Source: an uncultured Muribaculaceae bacterium (GTDB lineage Bacteria; Bacteroidota; Bacteroidia; Bacteroidales; Muribaculaceae). From it: a stretch of DNA of 64,000 nucleotides. This document shows, piece by piece, positions 41,881-51,094 of the stretch. Position numbers and translations under genes: made by a program. Numbering within the stretch: position 1 is the first letter of the stretch; every line of letters begins with the position of its first letter. The DNA lies in assembly GCA_910587075.1 (NCBI GenBank), contig CAJUKE010000001.1, forward strand, positions 1-64,000, read 5' to 3'. Below the pieces are notes generated by a model, which saw nothing but the letters and a program-made list of their open reading frames with translations, had not been told where the DNA came from and did no database searches.

Positions 41881-43620
41881 ATGCACACACCGCGCCCCGA
41901 TCTCTATCAATCATACCGCCGCATAGCGTCAAAACGTCCGGCAAGAATCGCTCTGGCCTTGTCGCTCATTGCCGCGGGCATCCTATTGCCTATGGCGCTG
42001 GTGCCGTTCGAAGATTTCCGTTTTGGCGACGAGCCATATCAGGCGTATTGCTGCGAACATTACGAAAGAGCTTTTCTTGGTATGCTGTCGTTTTGGATCG
42101 GCAATATCTGGATGAAGATTTTCGGACAAACTTATATCGCGCTGCGATACTTGATGTCCCTATGCTATATAGCGACAGCCGCCATCGGCTGCATATATGT
42201 AAGGAAACGCGGGTTTTCGCTACTACAGACTTCCATTATTTTCACCCTTAGCTCTTTAGGTTTAGTTTTCAGCTACCTTCCTCTTTATGGTTGGGATGCG
42301 GGCGCATATCCGTTCACAGCGTTAGTCCTTCTAATTGTTCTGCTATACATCGATTCACCGAAACGAAAGTACTCATTCTTATTAGGAGCGGCTTGCGGAT
42401 TGATGACTTTAAGTAGAATACCTCTTATCGCTGTTGTTCCTATTGTACTGACTATTATTGTTATCGCCGATTATAATAGCGGCTTCAAAAAGAAATCAAT
42501 CGCGATCGAGCTGGCTCGCTTCGCGGCAACATATTTCGCCACAATTCTAACCATGACAACAATCATGGTCGGAAGCCCGCTAAACTATCTTAACGCGTTT
42601 ATACCGGAGAACACAGTCGCAGCCCACTCGTTTTCCGACTATGGTTGGATCGTGGATCGCTGCGTCAAGCATGCCTACGAATTATATCCGTGGCTTCTTC
42701 CGGGATGTGTCGCCATACTGTTTAGCGCTTATTTCACCAAGAGTAAAGGAACTCCAATTTGGCTGTCAGTGGTCACTATAGCCGTCTTGTATTATACTGT
42801 TAAGGCAGCGTTTTATAGCGCGAATCCAGGACGCGAGCTGTTTTGGCAAAACCATGGCATTGTTATTCCCGAAGCATTTATCACCATTTTATTTGCCCCA
42901 CTTTACGCCAACATAACGAAATCAAAGGTCAGATACAACAGATTAGCGCTCGCCGCACTTATAATATTCGGGCTGATGCAGGCATTTGGCTCCAATAGCG
43001 CGACCACACGTGTCGGATGGAGCCTGGCTATGGTATTCGCTTTCGGGGTGAATAGCGACGCCTTCTTGAAAGCGAGGAAGTTTACTTTTTATTTCCTTGT
43101 ATTCTCCACTATTATGACTGGAATGTTGTTCTGCTTCAAAGCCAGAGGGCTGATGCGGCTATGGAACACCACCGTTAATTTAAACTATGCGACAGTATTT
43201 AACGGAACGAAAGTCTATAACAATGAAATGTCGATTGTGGAAGCGATAGACAGCATGAAATTCATTAAAAGTCGTGCGGAGGCATCGGGTATGCGGACAA
43301 TCGCGGTCGGAATTGCGTCAAATGATTATAACTTTCCGTTTGGCGAAGTAGGACAGAACTCAGGAATGAAATTTGACGTATCCTCCGATGATGTCGTAAA
43401 TGACTACATCAAACTAAACGCCGACAGAATCTCCGATTTGGTTTTCGAACTATGTGTGACACCCGATTCCGCTCTACAGGCAACAGCCCAAGCGGATGGA
43501 TATGTCATTTATAAGCAAACTCACTTCCCTCAAATTACAATATATGCGAAAAAAGAGCTTATAGGGAGGTTGCCGGAGGACCCGTTCAGGGAGTGGGGTT
43601 ACGAGGGTCCGGTGGAATGA
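41881..43620 (+). CDS. polytopic membrane protein, GT-C-like (paralogue 3 of 3)
   Basis: A 579-residue protein, nearest to paralogue 1 in its first 70 residues (RPARIALALSLIAAGILLPM; PFEDFRFGDEPYQAYCC). It keeps GWDAGAYPF and ends DPFREWGY. The DNA is more AT-rich than for copies 1 and 2, which suggests a different history for part of the gene or a gene conversion of the 5' end. Its last 35 bases overlap, in the opposite direction, the end of the PerM-like gene. Role unknown; possibly transfers sugars or other groups at the outer face of the membrane. Confidence 0.6.
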   Translation: MHTPRPDLYQSYRRIASKRPARIALALSLIAAGILLPMALVPFEDFRFGDEPYQAYCCEHYERAFLGMLSFWIGNIWMKIFGQTYIALRYLMSLCYIATAAIGCIYVRKRGFSLLQTSIIFTLSSLGLVFSYLPLYGWDAGAYPFTALVLLIVLLYIDSPKRKYSFLLGAACGLMTLSRIPLIAVVPIVLTIIVIADYNSGFKKKSIAIELARFAATYFATILTMTTIMVGSPLNYLNAFIPENTVAAHSFSDYGWIVDRCVKHAYELYPWLLPGCVAILFSAYFTKSKGTPIWLSVVTIAVLYYTVKAAFYSANPGRELFWQNHGIVIPEAFITILFAPLYANITKSKVRYNRLALAALIIFGLMQAFGSNSATTRVGWSLAMVFAFGVNSDAFLKARKFTFYFLVFSTIMTGMLFCFKARGLMRLWNTTVNLNYATVFNGTKVYNNEMSIVEAIDSMKFIKSRAEASGMRTIAVGIASNDYNFPFGEVGQNSGMKFDVSSDDVVNDYIKLNADRISDLVFELCVTPDSALQATAQADGYVIYKQTHFPQITIYAKKELIGRLPEDPFREWGYEGPVE

Positions 43621-44701
43621 GGGCCGAGGCGCGCTTGATAATGTACTCGTCGTAGTAACTAAGCAGCAGGGTGGTGAGCGGCAGCGCGATAATCATGCCG
43701 ATCATGCCGAAGAGCGTCCCCCACACCGACAGCGAGAGCAGTATGATAGCCGGGTTGAGCCCCATGGCCTTCCCCATTATGCGGGGCATGAGTATGAGAT
43801 CGGCCACAATCTGCACCACGGCGAACACGGCCATGCAGCTCCACCACTGGCGCCAGAAATCAACCGACCCGTCGGCCGCCCCCACCAGGCAGAGCAGCGT
43901 GACCGGGATTATGGTGAGGAACTGGAAATAAGGTATCATAAACAGCACGCCCGCCCCGAGGCCGAGCACGATAGCCAGCGGCAGACCGCAGATGTAGAAA
44001 CCCGTGCAATAGATAAACGCCACGCATACGGCCATCAGGGCCTGACCGCGGAAATAATGGTTCATCGAGTCCTTGATGTCGTTGCCCAACTTATAGGCCA
44101 GCGGACGCATCCGAGGGGGCACCAACAGACGGAATCCGGCCATTAGCCGTTCGTAATCAAGCATTATAAAAACGACATACAACAGCACCATAAGCCATCC
44201 GGCCACAGCGAGCACGACGTGCAGCCCCCCGTTGACCACCGACATAAGCCTCTGCACCAGCGAATTGAGATCCTGGCGCATAAGGCGCTGCCCCAGGTCG
44301 CGGAAATCAATGTTTTGGCGAAGGAAATCGTGGATTTCGGCGGGAAGGAACTGAATCGACACCTCGGCGGTCGCGTAGCGGTCGAGCATCGAGGCCATCT
44401 GCTTGAACTCGTCAATAATCATCGGCACGGTGAAATACGCGAGAATGCCGATGAAAAGGAGTACCTCGAAAAGGGTCACGAATATGGCCGTGATGCGCCC
44501 GCTCAGTTTGAGCAAGCGGCGGTTATACTGCACGAACGGCTCGAAAATATAGGCTATAAGGCACGCCACGCAGAATGGGAGCAGCACGTCCTTTAGCAGA
44601 TTCACGAGCCAAACGAGGAAAACCACTATGGCGCAGCCGATCAGGAGCCGCACCACCCGGTCGAAGGTGAAGGGGCGGGAATACGCTGTTCCGTTGTACA
44701 T
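43586..44701 (-). CDS. AI-2E/PerM family transporter
   Basis: A 371-residue membrane protein of the AI-2 exporter (TqsA/PerM/YdgG) family. It has about eight membrane segments: an N-terminal pair (LLIGCAIVVFLVWLVNLL; VACLIAYIFEPF), a soluble stretch, and a C-terminal bundle with LGLGAGVLFMIPYFQFLTIIP and PRIMGKAMGLNPAIILLSLSVWG, the conserved family end. The substrate is not known for most members. The gene's last 35 bases overlap the end of the convergent paralogue 3. Confidence 0.88.
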   Translation of the reverse strand: MYNGTAYSRPFTFDRVVRLLIGCAIVVFLVWLVNLLKDVLLPFCVACLIAYIFEPFVQYNRRLLKLSGRITAIFVTLFEVLLFIGILAYFTVPMIIDEFKQMASMLDRYATAEVSIQFLPAEIHDFLRQNIDFRDLGQRLMRQDLNSLVQRLMSVVNGGLHVVLAVAGWLMVLLYVVFIMLDYERLMAGFRLLVPPRMRPLAYKLGNDIKDSMNHYFRGQALMAVCVAFIYCTGFYICGLPLAIVLGLGAGVLFMIPYFQFLTIIPVTLLCLVGAADGSVDFWRQWWSCMAVFAVVQIVADLILMPRIMGKAMGLNPAIILLSLSVWGTLFGMIGMIIALPLTTLLLSYYDEYIIKRASALIPPDPRNPTP

Positions 44702-44740
44702 CTTTAGAGGTCGTTGTTAAAATCGAGCCACAAAATTAGC

Positions 44741-44764
44741 CAAAAGTTTTCACAAAAGTTTTCA
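44741..44764. repeat. tandem 12-bp repeat before the MFS gene
   Basis: CAAAAGTTTTCA occurs twice in direct succession, between the PerM-like gene and the MFS promoter box. It may be an operator or an AT-rich upstream element. Confidence 0.4.
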
Positions 44765-44782
44765 TAACGCCCCAAATTATCG

Positions 44783-44790
44783 TAAATTTG
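44783..44790 (+). promoter_or_regulatory. -7 box before the MFS transporter gene
   Basis: TAAATTTG, with TTTC 20 bases upstream; leader of about 60 bases to the GTG start. Confidence 0.45.
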
Positions 44791-44854
44791 TGGCAATTTT
44801 ATCGCCGGAGGCGCAGGTCGCCTCCATATCATTAACCCTTTTAAACCTATAGTT

Positions 44855-46318
44855 GTGACCCAAACTGTTACCGCCAAGACGAAGCAATTGCTCAACGACA
44901 AGGCCTGGGCGCGCTGGACGGCGCTCATCCTTGTGGCTTCGATGATGTTCTTCGCCTATATGTTCGTCGACGTAATGTCGCCCCTCCAGTCGCTGATCGA
45001 GCAACAGCGCGGTTGGACACCCGAGGCTTTCGGTTATTATGCCGGAGCCGAGTACATACTCAACGTTTTCGGCTTCCTGATTCTGGCCGGCATAATCCTC
45101 GACAAGATGGGGATACGCTTCACCGGCACTCTCTCGGCCTCGGTGATGCTTATCGGCGCCTGCATCAAGCTTTACGCTATTTCCGACGCCTTCCAGGGCA
45201 CCGACTTCGAGCAGTGGCTCGGTTCCTGGTGGGTAGAGATGCCCGGCAGCGCCAAGCTCGCCGCCTTCGGCTTCATGATATTCGGCTGCGGCTGCGAGAT
45301 GGCCGGTATCACCGTCAGCAAGACCCTCGCCAAATGGTTCGAGGGGAAAGAGATGGCCCTCGCTATGGGTCTTGAGATGGCCATAGCCCGCGTGGGCGTG
45401 TTCGCCATATTCTCCATATCGCCCCGCCTGGCCGAGTGGATGGGCAAGAGCGACCCGACGGTAGTTATCCCCGTGGGCTTCTGCACCGCCCTGCTGCTGA
45501 TCGGCCTTATCTGCTATATCGTGTTCAACTTTATGGACATCCGTCTCGACCGCGAGATGGCCGCCGAGCGCCTGAGCGCTACCGGCGACGAAACCGCAGA
45601 GGAGGAGTTCAAATTCTCCGACGTGGGCCGCATCCTCTCCAGCCAGCTCTTCTGGATCATAGCCCTGCTCTGCGTGCTCTACTATTCGGCGATCTTCCCC
45701 TTCCAGCGTTACGCGACCAATATGCTCCAGTGCACCCTCGGGATGGACGCCACCCAGGCCGCCGACATCTTCCGCTGGTTCCCGATCGGCGCCGCCGCCC
45801 TCACCCCCTTCCTGGGTATGTTCCTCGATTACAAAGGTAAAGGAGCCTCGATGCTGATTCTCGGCGCGATACTGATGATCGGTTGCCACCTCACCTTCGC
45901 CCTGGTGCTCCCCGTGTATCCCGCGACCTGGCTCGCCTTCGTGGCCATCATCGTGCTGGGCGTGAGCTTCTCGCTGGTGCCCGCCGCGCTTTGGCCCTCG
46001 GTGCCCAAGGTTATGGACAAGCGCTTCCTCGGCTCGGCCTACTCCCTTATTTTCTGGGTGCAGAACGTGGGCCTGATGGCCTTCCCCATCCTCATCGGCA
46101 TCGTGCTTCAGGCCTCCAACCCCGGCATTGACGACCCGATGAAGTACAACTACACCGTGCCCATGCTCCTGTTCGCCTCCCTTGGCGCCCTCGCCCTGGT
46201 GTTCGGCATATGGCTAAAAATCCTCGACGCCCGCAAGCACTACGGCCTGGAACTCCCCAACATCCGCTCCGACAAAGAGGCCGAGCTGATGGCTTCCGAA
46301 GGTATCGACAACGAATAA
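44855..46318 (+). CDS. MFS family transporter
   Basis: A 487-residue major facilitator with about twelve membrane segments. It starts with GTG at 44855. The first helices carry VDVMSPLQSLIEQQRGW and YYAGAEYILNVFGFLILAGIILDKMGIRFTG, whose GxxxDKxGxR is the MFS motif A. A second part begins after a charged loop near residue 250. The overall sequence resembles the NarK/nitrate or oxalate/formate groups, but the substrate cannot be assigned. It stands alone between the PerM-like and BASS genes. Confidence 0.85.
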   Translation: MTQTVTAKTKQLLNDKAWARWTALILVASMMFFAYMFVDVMSPLQSLIEQQRGWTPEAFGYYAGAEYILNVFGFLILAGIILDKMGIRFTGTLSASVMLIGACIKLYAISDAFQGTDFEQWLGSWWVEMPGSAKLAAFGFMIFGCGCEMAGITVSKTLAKWFEGKEMALAMGLEMAIARVGVFAIFSISPRLAEWMGKSDPTVVIPVGFCTALLLIGLICYIVFNFMDIRLDREMAAERLSATGDETAEEEFKFSDVGRILSSQLFWIIALLCVLYYSAIFPFQRYATNMLQCTLGMDATQAADIFRWFPIGAAALTPFLGMFLDYKGKGASMLILGAILMIGCHLTFALVLPVYPATWLAFVAIIVLGVSFSLVPAALWPSVPKVMDKRFLGSAYSLIFWVQNVGLMAFPILIGIVLQASNPGIDDPMKYNYTVPMLLFASLGALALVFGIWLKILDARKHYGLELPNIRSDKEAELMASEGIDNE

Positions 46319-46345
46319 CCTCAAACCAGCGACCGCTGGGCCGCC

Positions 46346-46378
46346 GAGGGGGTGTCAATCTTTGAGCGACACCCCCTC
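46346..46378 (+). terminator. hairpin after the MFS gene
   Basis: GAGGGGGTGTC pairs perfectly with GACACCCCCTC; no T run follows, so it may be a weak or Rho-assisted terminator, or a leader structure for the BASS gene. Confidence 0.5.
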
Positions 46379-46439
46379 GTGCTACACTCCAATTTTATAC
46401 TCCACAGAACCAACTCCTTGGCAAAGGACCCTCTTAACA

Positions 46440-47345
46440 ATGAGACTCGCAACTTTCCGACAAAAAATAAAGCCCTGGATGCTGCCTATAGCCATGCTGC
46501 TCGGCGTGCTGTTCCATGACTCCATAGGCCATGTGGCCTTTCTGTCGCGCTATCTGATTTTCACGATGCTGCTTATCACATATTGCCGCCTGAAAACGAG
46601 CGACTTCCATGTAGGGCGTTACATATGGCTGCTGCTCGCCGCCCAAATCGGGGGCGCGGTGGGACTGTATCTGCTTATACGGCCATTCGACGAGGTGCTC
46701 GCCCAGGGCGCGTTCATATGCGTGTTCTGCCCTACGGCCACCGCCGCCCCGGTGATTACCGGCATGCTCGGCGGCTCCGTCGGAAGGGTGGCGGTATACT
46801 CGTTTTTCTCGCACATCAGCGTGGCGTTTCTCGCCCCGTTGCTGCTGACGTGGATCGGAGGGGAAGGCGCTGCCATCGGTTTTGCCGACTCGCTGCTCGC
46901 CATCGCCCGAAGCGTGCTGCCGCTGATACTCGGCCCGCTTGCCATAGCCGCGCTGATGGGGCGCTTCGCCCCGAAGGCGAAGGAGGCGGTGGCAGGGCAC
47001 CAGGGTCTGTCGTTCTACATATGGGCAGTGGCGTTGCTGATAGTGGTTGGCAACTCTGTGAGCTTCCTGATGCGTGAACCCGCGTCGGCAATACCTCAAA
47101 TGCTGCTGCTCGCGCTGGCGGCGCTCATTGCCTGCGTGCTCCAGTTCGGCCTGGGCCGGAAAATAGGGGCCCGCTACGCCGACCGAGTCTCAGGAGCGCA
47201 AAGCCTCGGGCAGAAAAACACGGTGCTCGCCATATGGCTCGCCCTCACCTACCTCAACCCTCTCGCGTCGGCCGCTCCGGCGGCCTACGTCGCCTGGCAC
47301 AACATCGTGAACTCCTGGCAGATATACCGCTCGGGGAAACGCTGA
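46440..47345 (+). CDS. BASS (bile acid:sodium symporter-like) family membrane protein
   Basis: A 301-residue membrane protein with about ten hydrophobic segments. I start at MRLATFRQ; the frame is open upstream to 46362, but that stretch lacks membrane features and overlaps the hairpin. CPTATAAPVITGMLGGSVGRVAVYSFFSHI and SGAQSLGQKNTVLAIWLALTYLNPLASAAP correspond to the two discontinuous helices of the BASS fold. The substrate is unknown. It may or may not be co-transcribed with the MFS gene. Confidence 0.72.
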   Translation: MRLATFRQKIKPWMLPIAMLLGVLFHDSIGHVAFLSRYLIFTMLLITYCRLKTSDFHVGRYIWLLLAAQIGGAVGLYLLIRPFDEVLAQGAFICVFCPTATAAPVITGMLGGSVGRVAVYSFFSHISVAFLAPLLLTWIGGEGAAIGFADSLLAIARSVLPLILGPLAIAALMGRFAPKAKEAVAGHQGLSFYIWAVALLIVVGNSVSFLMREPASAIPQMLLLALAALIACVLQFGLGRKIGARYADRVSGAQSLGQKNTVLAIWLALTYLNPLASAAPAAYVAWHNIVNSWQIYRSGKR

Positions 47346-47356
47346 AACATCCAATA

Positions 47357-47376
47357 AGCTTGTGTAAAAACAAGCT
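47357..47376. terminator. small hairpin between the BASS gene and nrdJ
   Basis: AGCTTGT pairs with ACAAGCT around an A-rich loop. Confidence 0.4.
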
Positions 47377-47388
47377 ATTAATAGAAAA

Positions 47389-47433
47389 ACCGGCCGGACA
47401 AGTCGGGCTTCGAGCCTCGACCGTCCGGCCGGT
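47389..47433. terminator. bidirectional terminator between the BASS gene and nrdJ
   Basis: ACCGGCCGGAC pairs with GTCCGGCCGGT, with an inner hairpin GGGCTTCGAGCC-like, flanked by A runs on the left and T-rich bases on the right. Confidence 0.7.
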
Positions 47434-47455
47434 AGTTATTTTACTTCGCTATGAA

Positions 47456-49996
47456 TCAGCCGCACTTGGAGGTGCCGCAGGAGGTGCATATCAGGCAACC
47501 TTCCTGGTACACGAGGGTCTCCTGACCGCAGTTGGGGCACTTCTGCCCGGCGGCGGAGGTGCCGTTGGGGAGGTACTTTTTCAGAGCGCGTTCCACACCC
47601 ATCTTCCAGGTGTTGATGCTCTGCGAGTTCAGTTCAAGACCGCCCACGAGTTTGAGCACCTGGTCGATAGGCATTCCGTAGCGGAGCACGCCGGAAATCA
47701 GTTTGGCGTAGTTCCAATACTCGGGGTTGAACTTGTCGGAAAGCCCTTCGATAGTGGTCTTATAGCCGCGTTTGTTCACGAACTGGAAGTCGTAACGCTT
47801 TGTGCCGTCAGGGGCTACGGCCTTGATAATCTTGCCGTGGCTTACCGACTTGGGGCAGAAGATGCCATCCTCGTCGTCGGCCAGGCCGGTGAAGATTTCA
47901 TAGGGACGGCCGTCAACGAGCCCGATGAAGGCGATCCACTTCTCCTTATTGTTCTGGAAACGAACCACGTCGGCCTCAAGCTCGATGGGGCGCTTGGTCA
48001 TATGCTGCGGTATTCCGGCAACCTCCTTGGCCTCGGGCTTTTTCTTTTCCATAGCGATCAGCACGCCTGAGCGGGAGCCGTCGCGATAAACGGTGCAACC
48101 CTTGCACCCCGAACGCCAGGCTTCGACGTAGAGGCGGTTGACCAGCTCTTCGGAAACATCGTTGGGGAGATTGATGGTGACCGAAATCGAATGGTCGACC
48201 CACTTCTGCACGCGGCCCTGCATGCGTACCTTCTCCAGCCAGTCGACATCGTTGGAAGTCGCACCGGCGTAGGGGGAGCGGGCCACGAGGGCGTCGAGCT
48301 CCTCCTGCGAGTAGTCGTCCTTCACCTCGATGCCGTTGACGCGCATCCACTCAACGAACTTCGGATGGTAAACAACATATTCCTCGAAAGCGTCGCCGCT
48401 TTCGTCAACGAAGTCGACGCGCGACTCGGGGTCGGAGGGGTTCACCTTGCGGCGACGCTTGTAGACCGGCATAAACACCGGCTCGATGCCGGAGGTGGTG
48501 CGGGTCATAAGGCTGGTGGTGCCGGTAGGCGCGATGGTCAGACACGCGATGTTGCGGCGACCCGAGCGGGCCATACGCTCGCCAAGAGCGGGATCGGCCT
48601 CGGCCAGGCGGTTGATGAAGGGATTGTTCTTCTCCCTCTCGGCGTCGAACACCTCGAACGCGCCGCGCTCCTCGGCCATCACCACCGACGAATTGTAGGC
48701 GGCCAGGGCAAGCTCGCGGTGTACCTTCTCGGAGAAAGCGGTGGCCTCCTCGGTGCCATACTTCAGGCCCAGTGCGGCGAGCATATCACCCTCGGCGGTA
48801 GTGCCGACACCGGTGCGGCGACCCATGAGGGTTTTGCGGCGAATCTTTTCCCAAAGGTGGCGTTCGGGGCCCTTGACCTCCATGCTCTCGGGATCCTCGT
48901 CGATTTTTTCGATGATTCGGTCGATTTTCTCGGCTTCGAGATCGATGATGTCGTCCATCACGCGCTGCGCCTTGGCCACGTGCTTGCGGAAGAGTTCGAA
49001 ATCGAACTCAGCCTGGGGCGTGAACGGATTCTTCACATAGGCGTAAAGGTTGATAGCCAGCAGGCGGCAGGAGTCATACGGGCAGAGGGGTATCTCGCCG
49101 CAAGGGTTGGTCGAGATCGTGCGGAAACCGAGGTCGGCATAGCAGTCGGGCACCGACTCGCGGGTGATCGTATCCCAAAAAAGCACACCCGGCTCAGCCG
49201 ACTTCCACGCGTTGTGGATAATCTTGCCCCAGAACTGGGCGGCGTCGACTTCCTTGACCACCTCGGGGTTGTCGGAATCGACGGGGAACTGCTGGCGGTA
49301 CTTCGCTCCCTCGGTTGCGGCACGCATGAAATCGTCATCAATGCGGACCGATACGTTGGCGCCGGTAACCTTCCCCTCGGTCATCTTGGCGTCGACAAAC
49401 GCCTCGCTGTCGGGGTGCTTCACCGAAACGGTGAGCATCAGCGCGCCGCGGCGCCCGTCCTGAGCCACCTCGCGGGTGGAATTGGAGAAGCGCTCCATAA
49501 AGGGCACGAGCCCGGTGGAGGTCAGGGCGGAGTTCTTGACCGGCGAGCCTTTGGGACGGATGTGGCTGAGGTCATGCCCTACCCCGCCGCGGCGCTTCAT
49601 GAGCTGCACCTGCTCCTCGTCAATGCGGATGATGCCGCCATAGGAGTCGGGGCGCCCGTCAAGGCCGATCACGAAGCAGTTGCTCAGCGAGCTCACCTGG
49701 TAGTTGTTGCCGATACCCGTCATCGGACTACCCTGGGGCACGATATAATTGAAATCACGGAAGTAGGAAAACACCTCCTCGACGCTCATCGGATTGGGGT
49801 ATTTCGCCTCGATGCGGGCAATCTCCGACGCCAGACGCATATGCATATCGTCGGGGGTGCGCTCGTAGATGTCTCCGTAAGAGTCTTTGAGGGCGTACTT
49901 CGTAACCCATACGCGGGCGGCGAGCTCGTCGCCTTTGAAGTATTCGAGGGTGGCCTCGTAGGCCTCCTCGTAGGTGTAGGTTGGTTTGGTTGACAC
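47456..49996 (-). CDS. nrdJ: adenosylcobalamin-dependent ribonucleotide reductase (class II)
   Basis: Makes deoxyribonucleotides with a B12-derived radical, so works with or without oxygen. It has 846 residues. The radical-barrel part includes SSLSNCFVIG near the start, FMERFSNSTREVAQDGRRGALML, and NPCGEIPLCPYDSCRLLAINL. The C-terminal region has GCKGCTVYRDGSRSGVL and a TSCPD-like end followed by a four-cysteine zinc ribbon, CPNCGQETLVYQEGCLIC, and the tail CTSCGTSKCG. No cobalamin riboswitch was recognised in the 250 bases upstream, nor any corrinoid genes in the window. It reads toward the BASS gene. Confidence 0.92.
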   Translation of the reverse strand: MSTKPTYTYEEAYEATLEYFKGDELAARVWVTKYALKDSYGDIYERTPDDMHMRLASEIARIEAKYPNPMSVEEVFSYFRDFNYIVPQGSPMTGIGNNYQVSSLSNCFVIGLDGRPDSYGGIIRIDEEQVQLMKRRGGVGHDLSHIRPKGSPVKNSALTSTGLVPFMERFSNSTREVAQDGRRGALMLTVSVKHPDSEAFVDAKMTEGKVTGANVSVRIDDDFMRAATEGAKYRQQFPVDSDNPEVVKEVDAAQFWGKIIHNAWKSAEPGVLFWDTITRESVPDCYADLGFRTISTNPCGEIPLCPYDSCRLLAINLYAYVKNPFTPQAEFDFELFRKHVAKAQRVMDDIIDLEAEKIDRIIEKIDEDPESMEVKGPERHLWEKIRRKTLMGRRTGVGTTAEGDMLAALGLKYGTEEATAFSEKVHRELALAAYNSSVVMAEERGAFEVFDAEREKNNPFINRLAEADPALGERMARSGRRNIACLTIAPTGTTSLMTRTTSGIEPVFMPVYKRRRKVNPSDPESRVDFVDESGDAFEEYVVYHPKFVEWMRVNGIEVKDDYSQEELDALVARSPYAGATSNDVDWLEKVRMQGRVQKWVDHSISVTINLPNDVSEELVNRLYVEAWRSGCKGCTVYRDGSRSGVLIAMEKKKPEAKEVAGIPQHMTKRPIELEADVVRFQNNKEKWIAFIGLVDGRPYEIFTGLADDEDGIFCPKSVSHGKIIKAVAPDGTKRYDFQFVNKRGYKTTIEGLSDKFNPEYWNYAKLISGVLRYGMPIDQVLKLVGGLELNSQSINTWKMGVERALKKYLPNGTSAAGQKCPNCGQETLVYQEGCLICTSCGTSKCG

Positions 49997-50050
49997 GGCA
50001 GTAGTTGGTTACTGTATGATTTGAAGAGAATTGGAGTTACAAACCTTAAG

Positions 50051-50076
50051 GGCGCCCGGCTTCGCCGGGTAGCGCC
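50051..50076. repeat. small GC-rich hairpin upstream of nrdJ
   Basis: GGCGCCCGGC and CCGGGTAGCGCC close on a TTCG loop; it might be a leader structure of nrdJ or a REP-like palindrome. The rest of the 249-base gap between nrdJ and the nitroreductase shows no clear signal. Confidence 0.35.
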
Positions 50077-50245
50077 AATCGGTTGTAAAGTTCTCCATTT
50101 TTCGCGAGACGGCAAAGCCGGGGCTCACTTTTTTGGCTTATTGTTGATAAGTTTTTTGCCACTACGGTTTATAAGCGCTATATTCGCGGCAGAGCGCCGG
50201 AACAAGCACCGACAACTACCAAAGTTTTCCAAAACCGACAACTTT

Positions 50246-51004
50246 ATGAATCCCGCGACCAACGAATATTTCTCCAAAAGGCGCACAATACGCCGCTACT
50301 CCGACCGCGAAGTGCCGGCGGAGCTGATCGACCGCCTCCTCGATGAGGCCGCCCACGCCCCGACAACGGGCAATATGCAGCTTTACAGCGTGGTGGAGAC
50401 GCGCGACCCCGAAGGGCTGAAGCGGCTCGCCCCGGCCCACTTCAACCAGCCCCAGGTCGAGGGGTGCCGGGTGGCTCTGACTTTCTGCGCCGACCTGCAC
50501 CGCTTCAGCCGCTGGTGCGAGGAACGCGATGCCGACCCTTGCTACGACAACGCGCAGTCGCTCGTGGCCGCCACCATCGACACCATCGCCTTCGCCCAGC
50601 AGTTCAACACCCTGGCGGAACTTAACGGTCTCGGAGTATGCTGGCTCGGAACCACGACCTACAACGCTCCCGAAATCGCCGAAATCCTCAAACTGCCCGA
50701 ACTCGTAGTGCCCATAATCACACTCACCGTGGGGTATCCCGCTGACGAAGGCACCGACGTGGGCCGACTCCCCATCGAGGCCGTCGTCCACCGCGAAACC
50801 TACGAACCATACACCCGCGAACGCATCGACGCGCTCTACGCTGAGAAAGAGGCCCGCGAGGACTCCAAGCAGTTTGTCACCGAAAACGCCAAGGAGACAC
50901 TCGCCCAGGTATTCACCGACGTACGCTATCCCCGCGCCAACAACGAAGCTTTCTCCGCTAAATTCCTCGATTACCTCAAACGTTCAGGGTTCGCTCCGAA
51001 ATAA
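50246..51004 (+). CDS. nitroreductase family protein (Nfs/Frp-like)
   Basis: A 252-residue FMN oxidoreductase. It begins MNPATNEYFSKRRTIRRYSD; the frame is open upstream to 50021 but without any conserved sequence. The RRTIRRYSDREV FMN-binding motif and AAHAPTTGNMQLYSVV follow; a C-terminal extension (KETLAQVFTDVRYPRANNEAFS) is like that of NADPH flavin reductases. The second nitroreductase in this window (the other is at 12.6 kb), not closely related to it. Monocistronic, convergent with dnaA. Confidence 0.9.
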   Translation: MNPATNEYFSKRRTIRRYSDREVPAELIDRLLDEAAHAPTTGNMQLYSVVETRDPEGLKRLAPAHFNQPQVEGCRVALTFCADLHRFSRWCEERDADPCYDNAQSLVAATIDTIAFAQQFNTLAELNGLGVCWLGTTTYNAPEIAEILKLPELVVPIITLTVGYPADEGTDVGRLPIEAVVHRETYEPYTRERIDALYAEKEAREDSKQFVTENAKETLAQVFTDVRYPRANNEAFSAKFLDYLKRSGFAPK

Positions 51005-51038
51005 CGCGGCGACGGGCGCTATTTCACGGCATAAACAC

Positions 51039-51073
51039 AAAAGCCTCAGAAACGCGTGGCTTCTGAGGCTTTT
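51039..51073. terminator. bidirectional terminator between the nitroreductase and dnaA
   Basis: AAAAGCCTCAGAA and TTCTGAGGCTTTT form a perfect 13-bp stem with A and T runs at its base, serving both convergent genes. Confidence 0.9.
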
Positions 51074-51094
51074 GGTATATTATATGAACCAGAA

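Noticed and set aside
48191..49993. 600-residue ORF opposite nrdJ
   Set aside because: It is a shadow of nrdJ in a GC-rich codon pattern. It has no family motifs, and nrdJ is clearly the real gene.
49997..50245. Cobalamin riboswitch before nrdJ
   Set aside because: I looked for the B12-box and the conserved core on the minus strand and did not find them; only a simple TTCG hairpin is present.
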